In this document: piece after piece, positions 55,084 to 64,000 of the stretch
How positions within the stretch are numbered: position 1 is the stretch's first letter
Layout of the letters: every line of letters begins with the position of its first letter
NCBI GenBank assembly: GCA_012841405.1
Contig: DUUT01000073.1
Span: 1 to 64,000 of the forward strand
Direction of reading: 5' to 3'
DNA from: Chloroflexota bacterium
GTDB lineage: Bacteria > Chloroflexota > Anaerolineae > UBA1429
Length of the DNA stretch: 64,000 bases
The notes under the pieces: model-generated
Database searches by the model: none
Told to the model about the DNA's origin: nothing
The model's input: only the letters and a program-made list of their open reading frames with translations
Made by a program: the position numbers and the translations under genes

Positions 55084-55955
55084 CCCGGCAGGCTATAGCG
55101 CCGCTCGATGACGTGTCGCCCCCGATTCCCCCGTGCGTGGTTGATCCACCGCTGCGCTTCGCGCGGGGCGTCGGGGGTGGTGAGGAATACCAGGGGATAG
55201 CCGAGGGGATAGCGACCCGACCGGATCTCGGCCGCCGTCGGACGGTGCTCATCGATGGCTACCACCCGTACCCGATCGTCCACATAGGCATTCGAGACGT
55301 AACCGATGGCGCCGGGGTGCTCGGCCACATACTCGATCACAGCACGATCGTGGGGAACGATGATAGCGAACGACGAGACGCCGGTATCGCCCATGATGAC
55401 GCGCTCAAACACGGCACGCCCCAGCGATTCGGGCGTGTGCACGAGCACCTCCACGGCCTCGTCGGCGCCTCCGAGCTCATCCCAGCGCAGGTATTCCCCG
55501 GCATAGAGCGCCGCCAGCTGCCCCGCCGACAGCGTGTGGATCCCCACGCTGGGGTGCACGACCACCGCCACGGCATCGAGCGCCAGGACCTCGGCGCCCG
55601 GGCCTCCGCCCTCGTCCGCGGGCGTCGCCGGGTCAACGCCCACGACGGCGACATCCGCCTGCCCCGTAGCGAGGAGGTCCTGAGCCACCGCCGACCCCAC
55701 CGGCACCACATCGAACGATGTCCGTGGGCTCAGCCGGCCATACTCTGCCACCAGTTCGGACACCAAGGGCAGCGACGCCCAGCAGGCCGCCACACGCACG
55801 AGGGCCGGCTCGTCGGTCACCTCCGCCGCCTCTTCTCCCAACCCCACCAACGGTCCCGAGACTCCCTGACAGCCGCCGCCGATCAGGCCGGCGAGGATCG
55901 TCGCCAGCACGAGGAATCGGGCGGAACGCGCCCAGAGATGGGAGAGGCCGTTCAT
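55080..55955 (-). CDS. PstS-like phosphate ABC transporter substrate-binding lipoprotein
   Basis: 291 aa; lipobox LAGLIGGGCQG, EYGRLSPRTSFDVVPVGSAVAQDLLATGQADVAVVG, GVSSFAIIVPHDRAVIEYVAEHPGAIGYVSNAY. Confidence 0.85.
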   Translation of the reverse strand: MNGLSHLWARSARFLVLATILAGLIGGGCQGVSGPLVGLGEEAAEVTDEPALVRVAACWASLPLVSELVAEYGRLSPRTSFDVVPVGSAVAQDLLATGQADVAVVGVDPATPADEGGGPGAEVLALDAVAVVVHPSVGIHTLSAGQLAALYAGEYLRWDELGGADEAVEVLVHTPESLGRAVFERVIMGDTGVSSFAIIVPHDRAVIEYVAEHPGAIGYVSNAYVDDRVRVVAIDEHRPTAAEIRSGRYPLGYPLVFLTTPDAPREAQRWINHARGNRGRHVIERRYSLPG

Positions 55956-55964
55956 CGGCGCTCC

Positions 55965-56792
55965 TCAGCGGATAAAGGTGATGACCAACGTGAGTAGACC
56001 AAACCCCCAGCAGTACAGGGCAAAGGCATAGAGAGGCCGCTTGCGCAAAAAACCGAGCAGGAACCCAATAGCGGCGTATCCGGCCAGGAAGGCCACCACG
56101 AACCCTGCCCCCAAATTCAGGAGCTGCGTCGGTTCGATGCCGACACGAATCAGCTTGATGATCTGCAGGCCGGCCGCGCCGGCGATGATAGGGATCACCA
56201 TCAGGAACGAAAAGCGCGCGGCATCCTCTCGCTGCAACCCCCGCAGCAATCCCCCGGCAATCGTGGTGCCCGACCGGGACAACCCCGGGGCAATGGCCAT
56301 GGCTTGCGCCAGCCCGATCCAGATAGCATCACGCCAGCTGGCCTGCTGGAGCGGGCGAGAATGCTGCCCGATGCGCTCGCTGGCAACCAACAGCCCCCCG
56401 GTGACGAGGAGCAGGAGCGCCACCGCTCGCGGCGAGCCAAAGAGCGCCTCGAAATAGTCCTCCGCCAGGTAACCGAGCACCGCGCCGGGGATCGTGCTCA
56501 GCACGATTAGCCAGCCTAGGCGTTCCTCGGGCAGGGCCAGGTTGCGCCGTCGCACACTCCTCCACCACCCCCGCACCACGATCTCGATCTCCCGGCGCAT
56601 GTAGAGCAGCACCGCTAGCAGGGTGCCGAGGTGGAGCACCGAGTCGAACGCCAAGCCGGGGTTTGACCACCCCAGCAGCCACGGAACGATGACGAGGTGC
56701 GCGGAGCTACTCACCGGCAGGAACTCGGTGGCCCCCTGCAGGAGGCCTAACAGCATCGCTTGGAGAACGTTCACGAGGCCCTCCATTCCCAC
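55965..56792 (-). CDS. uppP: undecaprenyl-diphosphate phosphatase
   Basis: 275 aa; LLGLLQGATEFLPVSSSAHLVIVPWLLGW, GLAQAMAIAPGLSRSGTTIAGGLLRGL. Confidence 0.96.
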   Translation of the reverse strand: MGMEGLVNVLQAMLLGLLQGATEFLPVSSSAHLVIVPWLLGWSNPGLAFDSVLHLGTLLAVLLYMRREIEIVVRGWWRSVRRRNLALPEERLGWLIVLSTIPGAVLGYLAEDYFEALFGSPRAVALLLLVTGGLLVASERIGQHSRPLQQASWRDAIWIGLAQAMAIAPGLSRSGTTIAGGLLRGLQREDAARFSFLMVIPIIAGAAGLQIIKLIRVGIEPTQLLNLGAGFVVAFLAGYAAIGFLLGFLRKRPLYAFALYCWGFGLLTLVITFIR

Positions 56793-56795
56793 GTT

Positions 56796-56934
56796 CTACG
56801 TAGTGTTTGGAAAACGGGCCCCACAGCATCGTTCTCAGCAGGGCGAGAAACCTTGTCGATGGGCCTCAAGGCCCGTCGCGTACGCTTGGGCGACATCGTT
56901 TCTACGTCGGATGCGTTTTCGAAGCACGACCTAG
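56796..56934 (-). repeat. MITE-like element, copy 4 (139 bp, reverse orientation)
   Basis: CTACGTAGTGTTTGGAAAACGGGCCCCACAGC ... GATGCGTTTTCGAAGCACGACCTAG. Confidence 0.8.
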
Positions 56935-58133
56935 CCGGCAGACCGGCGCCAGGCCTGGCGATTCCTTTCTCGTGCCTTGGCGTCGGCCACGCGGTAGCGC
57001 TGGTGAAAGGCCTCGCGGAAGGTAGGGTACCGGCCCTCTTTGATGGCCTGGCGGATATCGTTCATCAGAGTCAGCATAAAGTGCACGTTGTGTACCGTAC
57101 CCAGGTGCAACCCAAGCATCTCTTTGGCAACGAACAGATGGCGCAGATATGCTCGGGTGAACGTCTGACAGGTAGAGCAGGCGCACCCATCTTCGATGGG
57201 CTGTCTATCCTCGGCATAGACGGCGTTACGGATGTTGAGCCGCCCATCGCGCGTCAACAGGGCGCCATTGCGTGCCAGGCGCGTCGGCAGCACGCAGTCA
57301 AAGATGTCGACCCCCCGCGCGACACCCTCCACGAGATCCTCCGGCGACCCCACCCCCATGAGGTAACGGGGGCGATCTCGCGGAAGCAGCGGGACGACGA
57401 CGTCCAACATGGCGTGCATCTCTTCTTTCGATTCGCCCACACTCAGCCCGCCGATGGCGTAGCCCGGAAAGCCCAAAGCCGTCAGGGTGCGGGCGCTCTC
57501 CGCCCGCAGATCGGCAAAAACGCCCCCCTGCACGATGCCAAATAGCGCCTGGTCACGCCGTCGGTGCGCCTCGAGGCTGCGCGCAGCCCACAGATGCGTG
57601 CGGCGCAGCGCCTCCACGTTGTAGGCATAGTCGTCGGGCACGGTGCACTCGTCCAACACCATGGCGATGTCCGAGCCCAACTGCTCCTGAATCGCCGCCA
57701 CCTTTTCGGGCGTAAAGCGGTGCTCCGAGCCATCGATGTGCGAGCGGAACGTGACGCCGTCATCATCCACCCGCCGCAGGTCCCTCAGGCTGAACACCTG
57801 GAACCCGCCGCTATCCGTGAGGATGGGACCATCCCACCCCATGAACTGGTGCAGTCCCCCAAGGCGCTCGATGCGCTCAGCGCCGGGGCGCAGGTAGAGG
57901 TGGTAGGTGTTCGCCAGAATCATGGTCGCGCCGACCTCGCGCAGGTCGCGCGGCGAGAGGGCCTTGACGGTGGCCTGCGTCCCCACCGGGCAGAACACCG
58001 GTGTCGGCAGGTCACCATGGGGGGTGTGCAGCACCCCGAGGCGGGCTCGCGTAGCGGTATCCTCGGCGAGGAGCGTGTATGAAACGGCGTCGTTGGTCGG
58101 GCGAGGCGTAGCCTCGGGACGTATCACAGTCAT
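56931..58133 (-). CDS. tgt: tRNA-guanine transglycosylase
   Basis: 400 aa; VFCPVGTQATVKALSPRDL, ILANTYHLYLRPG, LTDSGGFQVFSLRDLR, AIGGLSVGESKEEM, CSTCQTFTRAYLRHLF. Confidence 0.97.
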   Translation of the reverse strand: MTVIRPEATPRPTNDAVSYTLLAEDTATRARLGVLHTPHGDLPTPVFCPVGTQATVKALSPRDLREVGATMILANTYHLYLRPGAERIERLGGLHQFMGWDGPILTDSGGFQVFSLRDLRRVDDDGVTFRSHIDGSEHRFTPEKVAAIQEQLGSDIAMVLDECTVPDDYAYNVEALRRTHLWAARSLEAHRRRDQALFGIVQGGVFADLRAESARTLTALGFPGYAIGGLSVGESKEEMHAMLDVVVPLLPRDRPRYLMGVGSPEDLVEGVARGVDIFDCVLPTRLARNGALLTRDGRLNIRNAVYAEDRQPIEDGCACSTCQTFTRAYLRHLFVAKEMLGLHLGTVHNVHFMLTLMNDIRQAIKEGRYPTFREAFHQRYRVADAKARERNRQAWRRSAG

Positions 58134-58225
58134 AGAGGGATGATACCACAGCCGTCAGGGGCTCACAAACTACGGGCGCTCGCCCGTCCCGCCGCGCAGG
58201 GGGCGGGTACGCACTCGCGCGGCAC

Positions 58226-58365
58226 CCAGGGGGTGTTTGGAAAACCCACCCGCTGGTGAAACGGTGTCGCCCCGAGCGTCAGCGAGGGAGGGGCCTTGAC
58301 GCCATCGCCAAGGTTTCTCGCCCCGCTCGGAACGACGCTGTGGCCCTTTGCCAACCACCACCGAG
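58226..58365 (+). repeat. MITE-like element, copy 5 (about 140 bp, right end diverged)
   Basis: CCAGGGGGTGTTTGGAAAACCCACCCG ... core GTGTCGCCCCGAGCGTCAGCGAGG ... CAAGGTTTCTCGCCCCGCTCGGAACGACGCTGTGGCCCTTTGCCAACCACC. Confidence 0.7.
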
Positions 58366-58393
58366 GCGCCGCACCGCGACGGCCGAACCGTAC

Positions 58394-58633
58394 CTAGTGG
58401 TGGTGGTTGCAGGTGGCGCACCCGCCGGACGCGCAACCGGCGCAGCCGCCACCACCGACCCGCGTCGTCGTGCCGTCGCTCCCCTTGCTAAAGCTGGCGA
58501 ACGTCGACACCTTGCGCCGGGTGTCGATTCCCTGGCATTCGGGGCAGGGTGCGGCATCATCAGCGCGCGAAAAGGGGCGCAGCAGCTCAAAGGTGACGTC
58601 GCAGTGTGGGCAGTTGTACTCGTATAGGGGCAT
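58394..58633 (-). CDS. FmdB-type zinc-ribbon protein
   Basis: 79 aa; MPLYEYNCPHCDVTFELLRPFSRADDAAPCPECQG with C-terminal Gly/Cys/His tail. Confidence 0.88.
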   Translation of the reverse strand: MPLYEYNCPHCDVTFELLRPFSRADDAAPCPECQGIDTRRKVSTFASFSKGSDGTTTRVGGGGCAGCASGGCATCNHHH

Positions 58634-58727
58634 ACGAACACCTCATCGCCGAATCAGGACCTGAGTCCGATTGTACATCCACCGCAGGTCGCGGTCAAAG
58701 CTACCGAGCCCTGTGCCCCAACCCTCG

Positions 58728-59960
58728 CTACGCCATGTGCACCTTGATGACCTCCGCGAGGCGACGGATCCCCTCGCGGATCGTCTCCGGCGGCATGCAG
58801 GCGAAGGAGAGGCGCAGGGTATTTGCGCCACCACCATCCACGTAAAAGGGACCACCGGGCACAAAGGCCACCTTGCGCGCGGCGGCGTCCTTGAGCAGCG
58901 CCACGGCATCCATCCCTTCGGGAAGGACGACCCAGAGGAAGAGGCCGCCCGCGGGGTGCGTGTGGCGCACTCCCTCGGGAAAGTGCTCCGCGATGGCCTC
59001 CAGCATGGCATCGCGGCGCACCCGATAGGTATCGCGGATACGCTGCACCTGCGCCGGCAACCAGCCCCGCCGGATGAACTCGCTGGCCATCGCCTGCCCC
59101 AGGGCGCTGGTGTGCAGGTCGGCGCCCTGCTTGGCCATCACGAACTGCTGGGCCAGGTCCCCCGGGCACACCGCCCAGGAGACGCGCAGCCCAGGCGCCA
59201 GTGTCTTGGAGAAGGAACCGAGATAGATGACGTTGCCCTTGACGTAGGCCCCGGCGACGGCGTTCTCGGGAAAGCGTTCGGCGTCCAGAGCAGCCAGCGA
59301 CGGGAGGGGCTCCCCCTCATAGCGCAACTGCCCGTAGGGGTCGTCCTCTACGATGGGCACGCCATAGTGGTCAGCGATCTCGACCACCCGGCGACGGCGC
59401 TCTAAGGACATGGTGACGCCGGCAGGGTTGTGGAACGTGGGCAGCAGGTACGCGAACTTGGGTTTCGTCTCCTGCACCAAGCGCTCAAATTCGTCGACGC
59501 ACAGGCCCTCGTCATCGACGGGTACCCCTACCAACCGGGGGCCATACGCCATGAACGACTGCAGCGCCCCGAGAAACGTCGGGCTCTCGACGAGCACCGT
59601 GTCGCCCTCGTCGAGAAAGAGGCGTCCCACAAGGTCCAGCGCCTGTTGCGAGCCGCTGCTAATGGCAATGTTGTCCATGGACGCCGGGATGCCTGCCTCG
59701 CACATCATCTCCGCGAGCTGCACGCGGAGCGGCGGAAAGCCATCGGTGAGGCCGTACTGCAGCGAGTCCTGCGGGGCCTCGGTGAGCACGTGGTGGGCCA
59801 CCGCATCCAACTGGTCGATGGGAAAGACCCCCGCGTCGGGCCAGCCCCCCGCCATTGAGATGGTATCGGGCGACTGGGCGACTTTGAGGATCTCGCGGAT
59901 CACGGACGTGGTCATCCACTCCAAGCGCCGCGCGTACTGGGCCTGCCAGTTCGTCGTCAT
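58728..59960 (-). CDS. PLP-dependent aminotransferase (2-aminoadipate transaminase/MocR-like fold I)
   Basis: ISMAGGWPDAGVFPIDQL, LQYGLTDGFPPLRVQLAEM, YLLPTFHNPAGVTMSLERRRRVVEIA, YLGSFSKTLAPGLRVSW; ATG 59960. Confidence 0.92.
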   Translation of the reverse strand: MTTNWQAQYARRLEWMTTSVIREILKVAQSPDTISMAGGWPDAGVFPIDQLDAVAHHVLTEAPQDSLQYGLTDGFPPLRVQLAEMMCEAGIPASMDNIAISSGSQQALDLVGRLFLDEGDTVLVESPTFLGALQSFMAYGPRLVGVPVDDEGLCVDEFERLVQETKPKFAYLLPTFHNPAGVTMSLERRRRVVEIADHYGVPIVEDDPYGQLRYEGEPLPSLAALDAERFPENAVAGAYVKGNVIYLGSFSKTLAPGLRVSWAVCPGDLAQQFVMAKQGADLHTSALGQAMASEFIRRGWLPAQVQRIRDTYRVRRDAMLEAIAEHFPEGVRHTHPAGGLFLWVVLPEGMDAVALLKDAAARKVAFVPGGPFYVDGGGANTLRLSFACMPPETIREGIRRLAEVIKVHMA

Positions 59961-59986
59961 GAGCAGGTACTCCTTATCGGTGTGAG

Positions 59987-60937
59987 CTAGGACGTTGGAC
60001 GAGCCGGCGGCGCTGCCGGAGTAGCTCCCTCGCTCGAGACGAGCGCGAGCCCGGCGAGCAGGAGCGGTGCCCCCAGCCACAGCGTTGGCGGGGGCGCCTC
60101 GTTGAGCACTAGGAACGCCAGAGCGCTGGCACCGATCGGCTCTCCGAGGATGGCCAGAGTCACCACCAGCGGGGAGACGCGCGCCAGCGCCCAATTAAAG
60201 ACAGAGTGGCCGAACACCTGCGGCACCAGCGCCAGGAGCGCCAGCACCACCATGGTCTGCCGATCATACCCCAAAAGCGGTTGCCGCGCAATCAGGCACC
60301 CCGCCACGAGCGCCATCGCCGCCACGCCGTAGCATGGCCAGACGTACGCCGATGTGGACAGCCGGCGGCGCAGGCGCTGCCCCAACAGGAGATACGTCGC
60401 CATGGCGAGCGCCCCGAGGAGGGCGAGGGCGTCGCCCAGCAGCGCCCTGCCCGACAGCTGCAGGTCGCCATAGCCAATGATCACACCGCCGGCCACGGCC
60501 ACGCCGATGGCCGCCCAACGCCGCCGAGAGACGCGCTCCCCGAGGAAAAAGTGGGACGCCAGCCCCACCCAGATGGGCGTCGCCGTCACCAGCACCACCG
60601 AGCTCGCCACCGAGGTATACATCAGGGAGGCGTTCCAGGCCGCAAAGTGCGTCGCCAGGGCAAGCCCTGACAGCACCAGGCGCAGGGTGTCGCCGCGCCC
60701 CAACGATGACGCCGCCCGCCAGAAACGCGGCAGCGACCATGGGGTGAGGATCAGAGTCGCCAATCCCAGGCGCCAGGCCCCCACCACCAACGGTGGAGCG
60801 CTCGCCAGGCGGATCAGCACCGATGCCGTCGAGAGGGCCAGAATACCCCCGGCGAGAGCACCCCAGGGCAGGCGCTGCGGGGAGCTATCGCTCCGCGCGA
60901 TCACCGCGGGCTCGTGGCCCGCTACCGGCTGGTCCAC
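59987..60937 (-). CDS. EamA/DMT family transporter
   Basis: 316 aa, about 10 TM; duplicated EamA pattern, FLGERVSRRRWAAIGVAVAGG. Confidence 0.9.
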   Translation of the reverse strand: MDQPVAGHEPAVIARSDSSPQRLPWGALAGGILALSTASVLIRLASAPPLVVGAWRLGLATLILTPWSLPRFWRAASSLGRGDTLRLVLSGLALATHFAAWNASLMYTSVASSVVLVTATPIWVGLASHFFLGERVSRRRWAAIGVAVAGGVIIGYGDLQLSGRALLGDALALLGALAMATYLLLGQRLRRRLSTSAYVWPCYGVAAMALVAGCLIARQPLLGYDRQTMVVLALLALVPQVFGHSVFNWALARVSPLVVTLAILGEPIGASALAFLVLNEAPPPTLWLGAPLLLAGLALVSSEGATPAAPPARPTS

Positions 60938-60946
60938 CGAGCCCCC

Positions 60947-61732
60947 TCAGCGATCCTGGAACACGGGCTGTCGCTTCTCAAGAAAGGCTCGCGTCCCCTC
61001 GCGCCAATCCTCGTTCTCACACAGCAGCCCAAAGCTCTCCGCTTCCGCCTTGAGCCCGGCCTCTGCCCCCTGACGCTCGCCCACGCGCACGGCGCGCAGC
61101 ATCGCGGCCATCACCGGCCCGCTCAGCGCGGCCATCCGACCAGCCAGCGTCAACGCCTCCTGCAGCACGGTGCCATCGGGCACGACGCGATTCACCAGGC
61201 CCCACGCCTCCGCCTGGCGCGCCGAGATGCGCGCCCCCGTGAGCAGCATCTCCAGCGCCCGCCCCTGCCCCACGAGGCGCGGCAAGCGCTGCGTCGCTCC
61301 CCAGCCTGCCGACACGCCGATGAGAATCTCAGGGCTACCCAGCTCGGTCGTCTCTTCGGCCAGGCGGATGTGGCACGCCATGGCCAGCTCGCTGCCGCCG
61401 CCCAACACCAGCCGCCCATTGATCGCCGCGATCACCGGCTTTTCGGCATCGGCGATGGCGTTGCACAGCGCCTGCCCCCTGTCGGCAAAGGTCCGCGCGC
61501 TGTGACAGTCACCGAGCTCGGCGAGCTCGCGGATGTCCGCGCCGGCACTAAAGAACCTCCCCGCGCCCGTGAGGATGATCACCTTCACCTCGGGATTGGC
61601 CAGCGCGGCGGACAAGGCGCCTTGTAGCGCCTCCAGCACCGCCAGGCTCAGGGCGTTCGCCGGGGGATGATCGATGGTCAGCACGGCGATGCGCGCATCG
61701 ACCGTGGTGTGAACCAGCGGCTGTTCGCTCAT
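60947..61732 (-). CDS. enoyl-CoA hydratase/isomerase family protein
   Basis: IAVLTIDHPPANALSLAVLEAL, GAGRFFSAGADIREL, AINGRLVLGGGSELAMACHIRLAEE; ATG 61732. Confidence 0.93.
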   Translation of the reverse strand: MSEQPLVHTTVDARIAVLTIDHPPANALSLAVLEALQGALSAALANPEVKVIILTGAGRFFSAGADIRELAELGDCHSARTFADRGQALCNAIADAEKPVIAAINGRLVLGGGSELAMACHIRLAEETTELGSPEILIGVSAGWGATQRLPRLVGQGRALEMLLTGARISARQAEAWGLVNRVVPDGTVLQEALTLAGRMAALSGPVMAAMLRAVRVGERQGAEAGLKAEAESFGLLCENEDWREGTRAFLEKRQPVFQDR

Positions 61733-61894
61733 ATCGGATCCTCCTCCGCGACGCGACGTGCATGATGCCCGATGATAGCACCGCCCCGCCGCATCGGTCA
61801 ACCAGCCGGTCAGCACGTTGGCCCCGCCTACCGCTCACGTGCCTGACGTGGTACAATCAGGCCTACGAAACGTACACGGAAGGCACGGAACCGC

Positions 61895-63649
61895 ATGCCC
61901 ATTCGCCTCTTGCCGCCGGAGGTGGCCGACAAGATCGCCGCCGGCGAAGTGATCGAGCGCCCCGTATCGGTGGCCAAGGAGCTCGTGGAGAACGCCCTCG
62001 ATGCCGGCGCCGATGACATCCGCATAGAGGTCGTCCAGGGGGGACGACGCCTCATTCGCGTGAGCGACAACGGCTGCGGGATCCCAGCCGCCGAGGTCGA
62101 GCTGGCCTTCTCACGGCATGCCACCAGCAAGCTCTCCTCGGCCGACGACCTCTACCGCGTCCAGACGCTGGGCTTTCGCGGTGAGGCGCTGGCGAGCATG
62201 GCCGCCGTCTCGCGCCTCACCCTCACCACGCGCCCCGCCGATGAGGAGGCGGGATCACTGGTACGTGTCGAGGGCGGGCAGATCATCGACCGCGAGGCGC
62301 TCGGGCGCCCCGTCGGCACCACCGTCCTGGTGGAGAACCTGTTCTTCAATACCCCGGCGAGGCTCAAGTTCCTGCGCTCCGATGCCACCGAGGCCGGCCA
62401 CATCGCGCGCCTGGCCAGCAGCTACGCCTTGGCCTACGCCGATCGGCGCATCACCCTGCAGAACAACGGCCGCCTCGTGCTGCGCACCACGGGCACCGGC
62501 GCCCTGCTGGACGCCATCATTGCCATCTATGGCCTCGATGTGGCCGAGCAGACGCTCATCGTGCCCCCGAGCGAGTCGCCCGGCGGCATTCGCGTCTCGG
62601 GCATCATCGGCGCGCCGTCCGTGCACCGCCCGAATCGTCAGGACATCGTCCTCTTTGTGAATCGCCGCTGGGTGCAGAACACCTCGCTGAACGTGGCAGC
62701 CTCGGACGCCTACCGTACCCTGCTGCCCAACGGCCGCTTCCCCCTCGTGATCCTGCACATCGAGCTGCCACCGGAAGACGTGGACGTCAACATTCACCCC
62801 ACCAAGCGCGAGGTGCGCTTTCGCCATGCCCGCGATGTCTTTGCCGCCGTGCAACGCACGGTCCGCAGCACTCTCATGGCGCACCACCCCATCCCCGTGT
62901 CGCCGCCGGAGTACGGCGGCCCGGCCTCCGGCGGCGGCACGTGGCAGCGACGGGAGGCATTGGCCCACCTGCAACGCCCCGCGCCCGAGCAATCCCACCT
63001 GGCCATGGACATGTACCGGCCGGGGGATCGCCCCAGCGACACGGGGCCCTTTGTGGTCCCCGAGACGCCGCCCGAGCGCCTGCCCATGCTGCGGGTGCTC
63101 GGCCAAGTCGCCCAGACCTATATCATTGCCGAGGGCCCCGGCGGCATGTACCTCATCGATCAGCACGCCGCCCACGAGCGCATCCGCTACGAGGAGCTGC
63201 GGGCCCAACGCGAGCGCATGGGCATCGCCACGCAAGAGCTCCTCGATCCCCTGCCTATCGAGCTAAGCCCCCAGCAAGCGACGCTGCTGGAGGCCCACAC
63301 GGCGACGCTGGCCACGTTCGGCGTGGCGATAGAGCCCTTTGGCGGCAACACCTATCTCGTCAAACGCGTGCCCGCCGGCCTGGCCGATGGAGACATCATC
63401 GCTGCGGTCATGGAGCTCCTCGATGCCGCCGCCCAGGGCGGCGAGGCGTTCTCCTGGGAGGACCAGATCCTCATCACCCTCTCGTGCCACACCGCCGTGC
63501 GCGCCGGCAGGACGCTGTCCATCGAGGAGCAGCGCGATCTGGTTCGGCAGCTCGAGCGTGCCGTCTTGCCCCACACCTGCCCCCACGGCCGCCCGACGAT
63601 GATCCACCTGAGCCAGGCGCAGCTGGAAAAAGAGTTCGGTCGCCGCTAG
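61895..63649 (+). CDS. mutL: DNA mismatch repair protein MutL
   Basis: 584 aa; IRLLPPEVADKIAAGEVIERPVSVAKELVENALDAGADDIRIEV, GFRGEALASMAAVSRL, C-terminal LIDQHAAHERIRYEEL. Confidence 0.97.
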   Translation: MPIRLLPPEVADKIAAGEVIERPVSVAKELVENALDAGADDIRIEVVQGGRRLIRVSDNGCGIPAAEVELAFSRHATSKLSSADDLYRVQTLGFRGEALASMAAVSRLTLTTRPADEEAGSLVRVEGGQIIDREALGRPVGTTVLVENLFFNTPARLKFLRSDATEAGHIARLASSYALAYADRRITLQNNGRLVLRTTGTGALLDAIIAIYGLDVAEQTLIVPPSESPGGIRVSGIIGAPSVHRPNRQDIVLFVNRRWVQNTSLNVAASDAYRTLLPNGRFPLVILHIELPPEDVDVNIHPTKREVRFRHARDVFAAVQRTVRSTLMAHHPIPVSPPEYGGPASGGGTWQRREALAHLQRPAPEQSHLAMDMYRPGDRPSDTGPFVVPETPPERLPMLRVLGQVAQTYIIAEGPGGMYLIDQHAAHERIRYEELRAQRERMGIATQELLDPLPIELSPQQATLLEAHTATLATFGVAIEPFGGNTYLVKRVPAGLADGDIIAAVMELLDAAAQGGEAFSWEDQILITLSCHTAVRAGRTLSIEEQRDLVRQLERAVLPHTCPHGRPTMIHLSQAQLEKEFGRR

Positions 63650-63735
63650 GCTCCCTGAAACTCCCGGCGGGCGCGTGCGTATAGAGGGTGAATCCAGCCG
63701 AAAACACGCACCGCGAGGGCGGAGGGAGTCGCTCC

Positions 63736-64000
63736 ATGGAACGCTTGTATCGCAGCGAGACCGATCGTGTCATTGCAGGAGTGTGTGGTGGGCTCGGCGC
63801 GTACCTGCGCATCGACCCGCTCATCCTACGCATTCTGTTCGTCGTTCTGGCGATGGTGAACGGCATCGGGCTGTTCGTCTATCTCGTCCTGTGGATCGTC
63901 GTACCCTCGTCCGACGCTGTGCAAGCGCAGCAGGACGAGATGATCCGCCACAACGTGAACGAGATTGGCGCCCGGGCCCGCGCCTTTGGGCAGGAGGCGC
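63736..64000 (+). CDS. PspC-domain protein, N-terminal part (runs off window)
   Basis: MERLYRSETDRVIAGVCGGLGAYLRIDPLILRILFVVLAMVNGIGLFVYLVLWIVVPS; GGAGGGAG upstream. Confidence 0.9.
   Translation, partial: MERLYRSETDRVIAGVCGGLGAYLRIDPLILRILFVVLAMVNGIGLFVYLVLWIVVPSSDAVQAQQDEMIRHNVNEIGARARAFGQEA

Noticed and set aside
1-64000. tRNA or rRNA genes
   Set aside because: Visual scan found no convincing TPsiC-arm or rRNA signature; a tRNAscan-SE/Infernal run would be needed to be certain.

Overview
High-GC bacterial chromosomal window, about 55 CDS, most likely Chloroflexota judging by gene content, Thr/Pro-rich linkers and DUF5107/PEGA/TPR proteins (inference only). The minus strand carries a near-complete dcw cell-wall/division cluster (mraZ-rsmH-ftsL-ftsI-murF-mraY-murD-ftsW-murG-2x CvpA-like-murC-murB'). 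Other blocks: obg-nadD-TIM barrel; a cold-shock gene with a long leader; mnmG-NUDIX; an ECF sigma/anti-sigma/membrane-protein operon; pepT-like M20-recN-nadK-hisS; an operon encoding translin, the N-half of a Cas4-like nuclease, an L,D-transpeptidase and the C-half of a Cas4-like nuclease; a fused E1 dehydrogenase with several oxidoreductases; a nusA-rnpM-infB-rbfA-nrnA-truB-ribF-rtcB block; proS; uppP; tgt; an aminotransferase; and mutL. The best candidates for something new are: (1) a split, apparently membrane-anchored Cas4/RecB-type nuclease whose two halves are separate genes flanking an L,D-transpeptidase, directly downstream of a translin-family gene and with no CRISPR; (2) a family of ~140-bp MITE-like intergenic elements with CTAGG...GTGT terminal inverted repeats whose CTAG ends supply the TAG stop codons of neighbouring genes; (3) a putative transcription attenuator in the cold-shock leader; (4) a three-copy, 10-bp-periodic TGGTG operator over the mraZ promoter; (5) hairpins in the nusA operon leader and spacers. 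No tRNA, rRNA, CRISPR array or transposase gene was recognised. All assignments come from reading the sequence and translations; no database search was run.
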